A stretch of DNA of 5,844 bases from Clostridia bacterium. Lineage in GTDB: Bacteria; Bacillota_A; Clostridia; Oscillospirales; CAG-272. A model generated the notes under the pieces. It searched no databases. It saw only the letters and a program-made list of their open reading frames with translations, and was not told the origin of the DNA. The stretch lies in assembly GCA_017542695.1 (NCBI GenBank), contig JAFXWT010000133.1:1-5844 (forward strand), written 5' to 3'. Below are positions 1 to 5,844 of the stretch, piece by piece (within the stretch, counting starts at the first letter, position 1; each line of letters begins with the position of its first letter). The translations under genes were made by a program, and so were the position numbers.

Positions 1-758
1 ACATCACAAAAGAATGGATATCCTCCGACCTCCGCTACTACGAGGCGGCAAAGGTAATGATGGAAGAGCTCGGCTGCAACGCGTTCACAACGGCTTGCAA
101 GGAGCTTTGCGCGTCGCGTCTGCCGATGGAGCACAAATGCACTCCGTGCCTCGCTCATTCGCTGTTCAAGGACAGTGGGATCCCGACGGCGTGCGAGGAG
201 GACCTCAACGTCTGGATGGCGGTCATGGTGCTGATGTACCTCTCGAAAAAATCGGTGTTTATGGGCAATCCGTCGCTCGTTCACGCGCACAAGCGCCCGA
301 TCGAAGACCTCGGAATGACAAAGCTGCTTTCGGGTCCCACTGATGGTTTTGACGAGGACGTTCTCGAGATTCGCCATGCCGTTCCGGGCAGAAAGCTCGA
401 GGGGCTCGACAAGGACGATATGCCCTACGACATCGGCCATTTCACGCTTGCCGGCTGGGGCGCGAAAGTTCAGGTCGATATGTCGAAAGGTTCGACGAAA
501 ACCGTCACGATAGGTCGCTTCTCCCGCGACGGTTCGTCGATGATGGTAACTCGCGGCGAAATACTCGGTTGCGCTTACCGCGACATCGAATGTTCTCCCG
601 CCGTTTATTATAAAGTCGAAGGCGGCGCGCGTGAATTCCGCCACGCGCTTGCCGAAGGTCATTACGGCCACCACCTCGCCGTCGTATACGGCGACTACGT
701 GGAAGAGTTGAAAGCACTTGGAAAAATCGTCGGATTCAAGGTGGAGCATCACAAATGA
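1..758 (+). CDS. L-fucose/L-arabinose isomerase-like protein, copy 1 (5' end outside window)
   Basis: The reading frame is open from the left edge (first full codon at 3), so the Met codon at 57 is internal: the 18 residues before it (starting ITKEW, then DLRYYEAAK) match the equivalent part of the downstream paralogue. 251 residues are visible, the C-terminal half of the family. Seen: a Cys-rich segment (GCNAFTTAC, ELCAS, KCTPC), the motif GIPTACEED, then YLSKKSVFMGN, an IRHAVPG motif, and a C-terminal block with RFSRDGSS, RGEILGCAY, VYYKVEGGAREF and YGHHL. Family knowledge: this order resembles sugar isomerases of the COG2407/FucI type, cytoplasmic enzymes that interconvert aldoses and ketoses with a divalent metal bound by Glu, Asp and His. 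Here the Glu and the C-terminal His-His are present, but the expected Asp is Asn (FMGNP). Its stop overlaps the next start (ATGA), so the two are probably co-translated. Substrate unknown; a non-isomerase role is possible. Family call fairly secure, exact function not. Confidence 0.8.
   Translation, partial: ITKEWISSDLRYYEAAKVMMEELGCNAFTTACKELCASRLPMEHKCTPCLAHSLFKDSGIPTACEEDLNVWMAVMVLMYLSKKSVFMGNPSLVHAHKRPIEDLGMTKLLSGPTDGFDEDVLEIRHAVPGRKLEGLDKDDMPYDIGHFTLAGWGAKVQVDMSKGSTKTVTIGRFSRDGSSMMVTRGEILGCAYRDIECSPAVYYKVEGGAREFRHALAEGHYGHHLAVVYGDYVEELKALGKIVGFKVEHHK
738..746 (+). promoter_or_regulatory. Shine-Dalgarno for copy 2, inside the end of copy 1
   Basis: AAGGTGGAG ends eight bases before the ATG at 755 and lies inside the last codons of the upstream gene. 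The core GGAG (743-746) at this spacing supports 755 as the start of the second gene, and with the ATGA overlap it supports translational coupling or re-initiation. Confidence 0.7.
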
Positions 759-2206
759 AAAGAGCTATTGACGTTAAAATAAACATTAAACCCGTATTCT
801 CCAACAGAACGCACACGGCGTTCTGGGAGGGGCCATGCCGCGTCGGCGATCCCGAGCATCTTTCCCCCGAATACGAAAGAAGAGCGGGCCGCGAGCAGTG
901 CAAGCTATGGTATAAACAACTGAAAGAAAACATCTCGTCCGAGTATGCGAACGTACTCGAACCCGTTTACATCGAATTTACCGAGAATTTCTATATTTCC
1001 GATGAGCAGTTCGATCAGCTGAAACCCGATCTCAGTGAAACGGATATTTTCCTTATGTCATACAGAGCGTCGGGAATCGAGCGCTTCGGAAAGCCGATGT
1101 CGATGATAAACAGAGGCCCGACTCCGATCGACCTCGGCGCGTACTACGCCGATATCGGCAAGGAATTTTATTTTGCGTACGACTACGAGGAATACAACGA
1201 GCTACTTAAACTTCTTCAAGTCCGCAAAGCGATCAGAAACACGAAGATCCTCGTGCTCACCACCGGCGAGCAGTCGCCCGTTTCCGTCGTTTCGTCAAAC
1301 CCCGACCTGTTCGGGTTGAACTTGAAATACGGTATCCGCGGTGCGCGCCGCTCAATGAAGGACGTTTTTTCCGTCATGGACAAGCTCGCTCCAAGCGACG
1401 AAATATCAAAAAAAGCCGACGCGCTCATCGCGGGCGCCGGCAGCGTTGCTGTATCGAAAGAACACATGATTAACGACCTCAGATATATGGAAGCGGTAAA
1501 ATCAATGATGGAAGATCTCGGCTGCAACGCATTCACGACGGCGTGTATGGAGCTTTGCGCGTCGCGTCTCCCGATGCAGTATAAATGCACGCCGTGCCTG
1601 ACTCATTCCATGCTCAAAGACTCGGGCATACCGACGGCATGCGAGGAGGACATAAACGCATGGATGGCGGTGATGGTGTTCATGTATCTGTCGAAAAAGT
1701 CGGTGTTTATGGGTAACGCATCGCTTGTAAAGCCGCATCAGCGTCCGCTCGAAGACCTGCACGTGTCCGAGCTTGTCTCCGGGTCGCCGGACGGATTTGA
1801 TGATTATGCTCTCGAAATTCGTCACTCCGTTCCGGGACTCAAAATGGAGGGTCTTGACGGCGGCAACATGACGTACGACGTCGGTCAGTTCACGTTCGCC
1901 GGCTGGGGAACGAAAATTCAGATCGACATGGCGAACGCAAATACTAAGACGGTCACGATCGGCCGCTTCTCCCGCGACGGCTCTTCGTTTATGATCGCGC
2001 GCGGAGAGATACTCGGCTGCGCGTACCACAAATACGGCTGTTCGCCCGATGTTTACTATAAAGTCGAGGGCGGCGCGCGCGAATTCGTTCATGAACTCGC
2101 GGAAAAGAAATACGGTCATCACCTCGTAGCAGTTTACGGCGACTATGTTAACGAGATCAAAGAGCTCGGCAAGATCGTCGGCTTCAACGTCGAAGTGCAT
2201 AAATAA
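755..2206 (+). CDS. L-fucose/L-arabinose isomerase-like protein, copy 2 (complete)
   Basis: A complete 483-residue protein with no signal peptide or membrane segment, so cytoplasmic. The start is set by the SD at 738-746 and the ATGA overlap with copy 1. Residues 1-240 form the N-terminal part, with a beta strand-like KILVLTTG near 164-171. Residues 250-483 hold the family-like C-terminal part: C257, C264, C268, C278 and C281, GIPTACEED (E297, E298), FMGN (N321), IRHSVPG (H357), RFSRDGSS (404-411), C422, C429 and YGHHL (H455, H456). Known: E. coli FucI (591 residues, so longer) binds Mn2+ through Glu337, Asp361 and His528, recalled from memory. E297 and N321 have the same 24-residue spacing as Glu337/Asp361, so the Asp appears replaced by Asn. 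The C-terminal 233 residues align without gaps with copy 1 at about 74 % identity by hand count. Inferred role: sugar isomerase or a diverged relative acting on a deoxysugar or pentose, possibly in a mixed oligomer with copy 1. Substrate not assignable. Confidence 0.85.
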   Translation: MKRAIDVKINIKPVFSNRTHTAFWEGPCRVGDPEHLSPEYERRAGREQCKLWYKQLKENISSEYANVLEPVYIEFTENFYISDEQFDQLKPDLSETDIFLMSYRASGIERFGKPMSMINRGPTPIDLGAYYADIGKEFYFAYDYEEYNELLKLLQVRKAIRNTKILVLTTGEQSPVSVVSSNPDLFGLNLKYGIRGARRSMKDVFSVMDKLAPSDEISKKADALIAGAGSVAVSKEHMINDLRYMEAVKSMMEDLGCNAFTTACMELCASRLPMQYKCTPCLTHSMLKDSGIPTACEEDINAWMAVMVFMYLSKKSVFMGNASLVKPHQRPLEDLHVSELVSGSPDGFDDYALEIRHSVPGLKMEGLDGGNMTYDVGQFTFAGWGTKIQIDMANANTKTVTIGRFSRDGSSFMIARGEILGCAYHKYGCSPDVYYKVEGGAREFVHELAEKKYGHHLVAVYGDYVNEIKELGKIVGFNVEVHK

Positions 2207-2215
2207 AACCAATGT

Positions 2216-2244
2216 AAAAAGGACTGCCGTCGGCAGTCCTTTTT
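2216..2244. terminator. Bidirectional intrinsic terminator between convergent genes
   Basis: GGACTGCC (2221-2228), loop GTC, GGCAGTCC (2232-2239), flanked by five A on the left and five T on the right, giving a 29-base near-perfect palindrome. On the plus strand the T run follows the hairpin and would end the isomerase-like operon, ten bases after its stop. On the minus strand the A run becomes the U tract and would end the phosphate transporter gene, whose stop codon lies at 2252-2254. Only 45 bases separate the two coding regions. Confidence 0.9.
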
Positions 2245-2251
2245 CGCGCGA

Positions 2252-4003
2252 TTATATTGCGTATTTTTTCATGTATTCTTCGTATTTTTTCTTGAATTTG
2301 TCCTCTCCCGATTTTACTTTATTCAAGTACTCGTGCATATTCAGCGCGTCGAACTTCGACAACTCGATCACACAGCCCGCGATATTCGAGCAGTGGTCGG
2401 AAACGCGCTCGCAGTTAGTGAGGATATCGCTCAGCACAAATCCGTGCTCTATCGTGCATTCGCTCTTTTGCAAACGAATTATGTGGTTAGATTTTATCAC
2501 GTCGCATATGTGGTCGACGGTCTGTTCAAGCGGCTCGACCGACGCGGCAAGTTCAAGGTCGTTCGATACGAACGCGTCGAGCGTTATGTCGAGGATCTCG
2601 TCTATCGCAGCGCAGAGCACCTTGATCTCGCGCGTCGCGCTCTCGGAGAACACGATCTTGTCGTCCTTGATCTCCTCGGCAGACTCGACGATGTTGACCG
2701 AGTGGTCGGAAATACGCTCGAAGTCACCGATCAGATGCAGGAGCTTTGTCACCTCGTGCCTGTCGCGGTCGGTCATGTTTTCGCCCGACAATTTGACGAG
2801 ATACGTTCCGAGCGAGTCCTCATAAACGTCGACTTTCGCTTCCTCGTCACGTATCTGTTCGGCGATCTTTGAGTCATAGCTAAACAGTATTCCAAGCGAT
2901 TTTTTGATGCCCGAGAATGCCATTGTCGCCATTGTGTGCGAGACTTCTCTCGCGCGGCCGACGGCGACTGTCGGCGATTTCAAAAGACGAACGTCGAGAA
3001 GGTTCCCCTCCCCCTCGTCTTTTCCGCTCTTGACCGATATCGTTGCCAACTTTTCGAGCTGCTTTGTAAACGGAGCGAACAGCGCGACGAGTCCTATCTT
3101 ATAAAGCGTGTGTATCGCCGCGACGCCAAACGGACCGATCGCTGTTTCGATAAACGTAAATTTGAATATCGCGTTCAGCGCGTAGAACAGTATCATAACC
3201 ACGACAGCGCCGATGACGTTGAAATACAAGTGTATCAGCGCCGCGCGCTTGCCGTTTTTGTTAGCACTGACGGATGAAATAATCGTCGTCACGCACGCGC
3301 CGATGTTCTGACCGAGAACTATCGGAAACGCCGCGCCGAACGTGATGGCGCCCGTCGTTGTCAGCGACTGCAATATACCGACCGACGCCGACGACGACTG
3401 AACTATCGCCGTGAGAGCGATACCGACGAGAACGCCGAGAAGCGGATTTTCAAACGCTGTCAGGATCGAGCGGAATTCCGCGCTGTCTTTAAGTCCCGAT
3501 ACCGCGCCGGACATTATTTCCATACCTATCATCAGCACGACAAATCCGAGGAACACAGTGCCGAGGTCGCGCTTGCGGCTCGCTTTTGAGAGCATAATCA
3601 TGCCGATTCCGACGAGAGCGAGGATCGCAATCCACGACGACTCTGACGGTTTCAGGAATTGTATCAGCTGCGCCGCGCCGTTGATACCGGAAAGACCCGT
3701 CAGCCACGACGTCACCGCCGTGCCGACGTTCGCGCCCATAATAACGCCGACGGCTTGAGACAGCGTCATCGTTCCCGAGTTGACAAAACCGACGACCATG
3801 ACCGTCGTCGCGCCCGACGACTGAATGACAGCCGTCACGCCGAGGCCGAGCAAAAATCCCTTCCATTTGCTCGACGTCATTTTTCCGAGCGTTGCTTTCA
3901 GCTTGTTGCCCGCGCTCTTTTTAAGCGAACTGCTCATCACGTTCATTCCGAAAAGGAACAGTGAAAGACCGCAGATGAGCGTCAAAAAATCAAAAATATC
4001 CAT
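2252..4003 (-). CDS. Na+/phosphate cotransporter family protein with C-terminal PhoU-like domain
   Basis: 583 residues, a usual length for bacterial NptA/YjbB-type Na/Pi cotransporters (COG1283) that carry a PhoU tail. Residues 1-315 are hydrophobic, about eight to nine helical or re-entrant segments, as an inverted repeat: the first half has GLSLFLFGM (12-20) and QSSGATT (61-67) with GANVGT (90-95); the second has AIVQSSSAS (199-207) and GQNIGAC (231-237). The paired QSS motifs are the family hallmark, linked to Na+ and phosphate binding. Residues 350-545 are helical and PhoU-like, with two repeats marked by EEAKVDVYEDS (387-397) / DFERISDH (427-434) and EQTVDHICD (493-501) / NCERVSDH (530-537); the ExxxD pairs match PhoU metal-binding positions. 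A Lys-rich tail closes the protein. Inferred role: inner-membrane Na+-coupled phosphate transport (import or export), with PhoU as a cytoplasmic regulator. Start from GGAG five bases before ATG. It has its own promoter and terminator, so it is probably monocistronic. Confidence 0.93.
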   Translation of the reverse strand: MDIFDFLTLICGLSLFLFGMNVMSSSLKKSAGNKLKATLGKMTSSKWKGFLLGLGVTAVIQSSGATTVMVVGFVNSGTMTLSQAVGVIMGANVGTAVTSWLTGLSGINGAAQLIQFLKPSESSWIAILALVGIGMIMLSKASRKRDLGTVFLGFVVLMIGMEIMSGAVSGLKDSAEFRSILTAFENPLLGVLVGIALTAIVQSSSASVGILQSLTTTGAITFGAAFPIVLGQNIGACVTTIISSVSANKNGKRAALIHLYFNVIGAVVVMILFYALNAIFKFTFIETAIGPFGVAAIHTLYKIGLVALFAPFTKQLEKLATISVKSGKDEGEGNLLDVRLLKSPTVAVGRAREVSHTMATMAFSGIKKSLGILFSYDSKIAEQIRDEEAKVDVYEDSLGTYLVKLSGENMTDRDRHEVTKLLHLIGDFERISDHSVNIVESAEEIKDDKIVFSESATREIKVLCAAIDEILDITLDAFVSNDLELAASVEPLEQTVDHICDVIKSNHIIRLQKSECTIEHGFVLSDILTNCERVSDHCSNIAGCVIELSKFDALNMHEYLNKVKSGEDKFKKKYEEYMKKYAI

Positions 4004-4008
4004 TATTT

Positions 4009-4012
4009 CTCC
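4009..4012 (-). promoter_or_regulatory. Ribosome binding site of the Na/Pi cotransporter gene
   Basis: Read on the minus strand the sequence is TTTGGAGAAATAATG: GGAG is five bases from the ATG at 4003-4001. It fixes the start; the protein then begins directly with the first hydrophobic segment (MDIFDFLTLI), as expected. Confidence 0.75.
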
Positions 4013-4042
4013 AAATAAACCCGAAACTTTCGCATTGTAATT

Positions 4043-4071
4043 ATTTTATCACAAAAATAGAGATAAATCAA
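4043..4071 (-). promoter_or_regulatory. Sigma-A/sigma-70 type promoter for the Na/Pi cotransporter gene
   Basis: On the minus strand: TTGATT (4071-4066) as -35, a 17-base spacer, and TAAAAT (4048-4043) as -10. A TG one base before the -10 (TGATAAAAT) makes it an extended -10. The -35 differs from TTGACA at two positions and the -10 from TATAAT at one. Transcription would start near 4036, giving a leader of about 30 bases with the RBS. The region is clearly richer in A/T than the flanking genes. Confidence 0.65.
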
Positions 4072-4137
4072 TAGAAAGATAATTTTTATTGACACAAATT
4101 AACGGTCCGACCAATGAACAAGAAAAGAATATATGAC
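4072..4137. other. Intergenic remainder between the promoter and the upstream terminator
   Basis: About 65 bases, A/T-rich, with no coding region or RNA gene recognised. It contains a short odd-centred palindrome GGTCCGACC (4104-4112), roughly 33 bases upstream of the -35 of the transporter promoter, where an activator could sit; nine bases is too short to call an operator. A TTGACA at 4089-4094 on the plus strand has no matching -10 and no gene downstream in that direction. Confidence 0.35.
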
Positions 4138-4166
4138 AAAATCGGCTCACAAAATGAGCCGATTTT
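4138..4166 (-). terminator. Intrinsic terminator of the glycoside hydrolase gene
   Basis: AAAATCGGCTCA (4138-4149), loop CAAAA, TGAGCCGATTTT (4155-4166): a 12-bp perfect stem whose outer four pairs are A-T. It begins five bases beyond the stop codon of the minus-strand hydrolase (4174-4172), and on that strand ends in TTTTGTCATAT. The A/T flanks are symmetric, so it could also work on the plus strand, but no plus-strand gene reads into it. It separates the hydrolase from the transporter gene transcriptionally. Confidence 0.85.
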
Positions 4167-4171
4167 CGTAT

Positions 4172-5844
4172 TTAATATTCGATGACGACCATCTGATGAC
4201 AGTCGATCTTGTCGACGGTATACGTAATAACTCCGTCGGTGCAGTCGTATTCGATGTCGCGCCCGTCGGGAGCGAGATATACGCGCGTCGGTTCGACGCT
4301 GAGCTTGAGCGACACCTCAGTGTTATAAACGGGAACGATATCCTCTATAACCTCAACGCCCGACCCGCGCTTGACGGGGGACGCGTAGATGAGGTGGTTA
4401 ACGTATCTTCTCTCTTCACTCTGGTGCATCACCGTCGCAATGCCCGGAACGGGGAGATTTGTCGTCAGCGTTTTTTCGTCGCCAAGCAGGCGATCAATCA
4501 AGCCCTCGATCACGCGCTTGGCTATAAGCGAACCCGTTTTGGCGTATTCCGTGAACAGCGCAAACGAAACATAAGCGCCGTCGCGGCCGACAGTTGCCGC
4601 GGGATACGTTTTCGTCAGGTCGTTCGGCGTGTGCCGGTGCGACGAAAAAGCGTATACGCTTCTGTTGAAGTACGGATCTTCCCTCTCGGCAATGACGTCG
4701 CCCGTCGCTTCGATGACACTCGTCGGCTGATAGATAACGTAAGCCGAGTCATACAGCCCGTCCATTTCAAATTTCGGTCGAATGTACGCGGGGCAATACT
4801 CGCACTCGCCGACGTATTCCGCGCCGAGATCGAGCGCAAAGCCGCTTCCGTCAGTCATAAGTCCCGCTTTGTACGTCGCCAGCACTTTGCCGCCGCTTTC
4901 CGTAAATGCGCGGAGCTTTTCCGCGAGCTCTTCGTCGAGCGCGCTGTCATCGGTGAGGATAACGAGTTTGTATTTGTCGAGCGACGCTTCCGTGTCGACG
5001 ACGTCGAACAGATACTTGCCCTCGAGCAATATCCTCGACGCGCCCGTCGCGCCGGACCACGCGTTTTTGCCGAGCGGCTCTTTTGTCGGATAAAGGTGCG
5101 TGTACACCGCCTCTTGCGAAAGAACGGCGATGTCCGCGACGCTTTCTACTTTGTCGAGCCACGGCTCTTTCTTTTCCATGTCGGCGTATGCCTTGCCGAT
5201 GAGTTTGTATGTGGCCATTTCCATCTTGCCGTTCGGGTGGCACTGATCGCCTATCGACATTTTCGCACCGTTCGCCATGTTGATCGCCGCCTCGTAGCGG
5301 AGAGCGTTCGGGTGCTTGAATCCGCCGAACTCACCCCACGACAGATGGAATTTTCCCGTCATTCCGACGTATTCCATGCCGAGAGTGCGCGCGTATGACG
5401 CAGAGAGCGGAAAATGATCGTATCCCCAGCCGCCTGTCGGCAAGCTCTCAAGTTCAAGATGTGAGTTTGCATAAGCAAATTCGCGTCTGCCGCACTGCAG
5501 ATGTCCGGCGTTGTGGAACACGGGCAGTCCCGGTTTGTATTTGTCGATAGTCTCGCGCACGCGGCGGGTGTAGTTTAAGTACACTTCGACGCCGTTTTGA
5601 TATGCGTTGTCGTTGTCAAACGGGTCAAGACCCTTATCCAGCATCGTTCTGACGCAATATTGGCACCTGCATGGGAACGCTCCGACGATATCGAGGAATA
5701 TTTCATCTGCATCATAATTCTGCACTACCTCTTCTATTTGCGCGAGAAGATAGTCGAGATACGGCGTGTTCATGCAGAAGCGGTGATATCCGGGCTCGGC
5801 GAAGCTGTGTGCCCATTCCGTGCTCTCGTCGGGATTGCGATAGA
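4172..5844 (-). CDS. GHL6-type glycoside hydrolase with beta-galactosidase trimerisation-like domain (5' end outside window)
   Basis: The minus frame is open from the right edge (first full codon at 5842) to TAA at 4172. The ATG at 5773 is probably internal: the 23 residues before it, ending FAEPGYHRFC, run smoothly into MNTPYLDYLL, the usual continuation in this family, and no SD precedes it. Numbered from that Met: TIM-barrel remainder 1-205, with IFLDIV (D28), PCRCQYC (C35, C37, C40), FHNAGH (86-91), SHLELESLP (104-112), FHLSWGEFGG (142-151); a flavodoxin/GATase-like trimerisation domain about 212-430 (DIAVLSQE, KLVILTDDSALDEELAEKL, SGGKVLAT); a beta-rich C-terminal domain about 440-533. 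Known: Pfam GHL6 (PF14871) joined to PF08532 is typical of GH42-like enzymes, and I recall GH151 alpha-L-fucosidases sharing this plan. Candidate catalytic acids are D28, E107, E109 and E148, unproven. No signal peptide can be judged, as the N-terminus is missing. Substrate unknown: fucoside or galactoside glycans are plausible. A terminator follows the stop by five bases. Confidence 0.85.
   Translation of the reverse strand, partial: YRNPDESTEWAHSFAEPGYHRFCMNTPYLDYLLAQIEEVVQNYDADEIFLDIVGAFPCRCQYCVRTMLDKGLDPFDNDNAYQNGVEVYLNYTRRVRETIDKYKPGLPVFHNAGHLQCGRREFAYANSHLELESLPTGGWGYDHFPLSASYARTLGMEYVGMTGKFHLSWGEFGGFKHPNALRYEAAINMANGAKMSIGDQCHPNGKMEMATYKLIGKAYADMEKKEPWLDKVESVADIAVLSQEAVYTHLYPTKEPLGKNAWSGATGASRILLEGKYLFDVVDTEASLDKYKLVILTDDSALDEELAEKLRAFTESGGKVLATYKAGLMTDGSGFALDLGAEYVGECEYCPAYIRPKFEMDGLYDSAYVIYQPTSVIEATGDVIAEREDPYFNRSVYAFSSHRHTPNDLTKTYPAATVGRDGAYVSFALFTEYAKTGSLIAKRVIEGLIDRLLGDEKTLTTNLPVPGIATVMHQSEERRYVNHLIYASPVKRGSGVEVIEDIVPVYNTEVSLKLSVEPTRVYLAPDGRDIEYDCTDGVITYTVDKIDCHQMVVIEY

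Larger units (their letters stand above)
57..2206 (+). repeat. Tandem gene duplication, period 1448 bases (arms 57-758 and 1505-2206)
   Basis: The 3' half of copy 1 (57-758) and of copy 2 (1505-2206) are colinear with no indel over 702 bases. The offset of 1448 equals the copy 2 CDS length (1452) minus the four-base overlap. The longest exact shared stretch noticed is 21 bases (101-121 and 1549-1569). Most other positions differ at third codon bases with scattered replacements, so the duplication is old rather than an assembly artefact. The left arm presumably continues upstream of the window. Confidence 0.8.

Noticed and set aside
57..59. ATG at 57 as the true start of the first gene.
   Set aside because: The frame is open to the left edge, the residues before it match the paralogue, and a start here would remove the whole N-terminal half of the protein.
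3..2206. The repeated segment as a sequencing or assembly duplication.
   Set aside because: The arms differ at about a quarter of the amino acids and at many third codon positions while both frames stay intact, which indicates old paralogues.
1502..2212. A 236-codon minus-strand open frame opposite copy 2 of the isomerase-like pair.
   Set aside because: A shadow of the conserved plus-strand gene: Arg/His/Val-rich, no recognisable motifs, and its start lies in the terminator region without a promoter or SD.
2145..3758. Several plus-strand open frames of 66-226 codons inside the transporter gene.
   Set aside because: All lie antisense to a gene with two QSS motifs and PhoU repeats; their translations are Ser- or Arg-rich with no family features.
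4089..4094. TTGACA on the plus strand as a -35 element.
   Set aside because: No acceptable -10 lies 16-18 bases downstream and no plus-strand gene follows.
4020..4110. Pho-box-like TTA/TTG hexamers spaced 11 bases apart upstream of the transporter gene (minus strand).
   Set aside because: The stretch is A/T-rich enough for such hexamers to arise by chance, and several of the repeats match a PhoP box poorly.
4133..5398. A 421-codon plus-strand open frame antisense to the glycoside hydrolase gene.
   Set aside because: It lies wholly opposite a clearly conserved gene, its translation is Arg/Val-rich low-complexity with no domain pattern, its start falls in the hydrolase terminator hairpin and no SD precedes it. 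The CG-rich codon bias of the real gene leaves few stops on the other strand.
5771..5773. ATG at 5773 (minus strand) as the true start of the glycoside hydrolase.
   Set aside because: The frame continues to the right edge with family-like residues (FAEPGYHRFC), no SD is present, and most of the N-terminal barrel would be missing.

Overview
The window reads as accessory carbohydrate-metabolism DNA from a bacterium, most likely an uncultured anaerobic Firmicute of the Clostridia type. This rests on the protein families (a fucose-isomerase-like pair, a Na+/Pi cotransporter with a PhoU tail, a GHL6-type glycoside hydrolase), consensus SD sequences and sigma-A-like promoter elements, compact A/T-flanked hairpin terminators, and a CG-rich coding bias. 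The taxonomic call is an inference. No rRNA, tRNA, CRISPR, transposase, integrase, phage or plasmid function is visible.

Layout. (1) Positions 1-2206, plus strand: two tandem paralogous genes of the L-fucose/L-arabinose isomerase-like superfamily. The first is cut by the left edge; the second is complete. They overlap by four bases (ATGA). Over the shared 251 residues they align without gaps at roughly 72 % identity. (2) Positions 2207-2251: a 45-base convergent intergenic stretch holding a near-perfect palindrome, a likely bidirectional terminator. (3) Positions 2252-4003, minus strand: a Na+/phosphate cotransporter-type protein with a C-terminal PhoU-like domain, a good RBS and a recognisable promoter. 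(4) Positions 4004-4171: an intergenic region with that promoter and a terminator for the next gene. (5) Positions 4172-5844, minus strand: a glycoside hydrolase of the GHL6 / beta-galactosidase-trimerisation type, cut by the right edge at its N-terminal side.

How the parts may work together: a glycoside hydrolase of a type related to alpha-L-fucosidases and a fucose-isomerase-like pair would fit deoxysugar or pentose scavenging from glycans. They lie on opposite strands with a phosphate transporter between them, so a shared pathway is only suggested. The transporter is separately transcribed and looks like an unrelated housekeeping function.

The most interesting signal is the isomerase-like pair. 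Both copies keep the first predicted metal-ligand Glu and a C-terminal His-His, but carry Asn exactly where, by spacing, the second acidic metal ligand of FucI would be. Both also keep an unusual set of eight cysteines. Nothing here convincingly shows a wholly new type of biological system.
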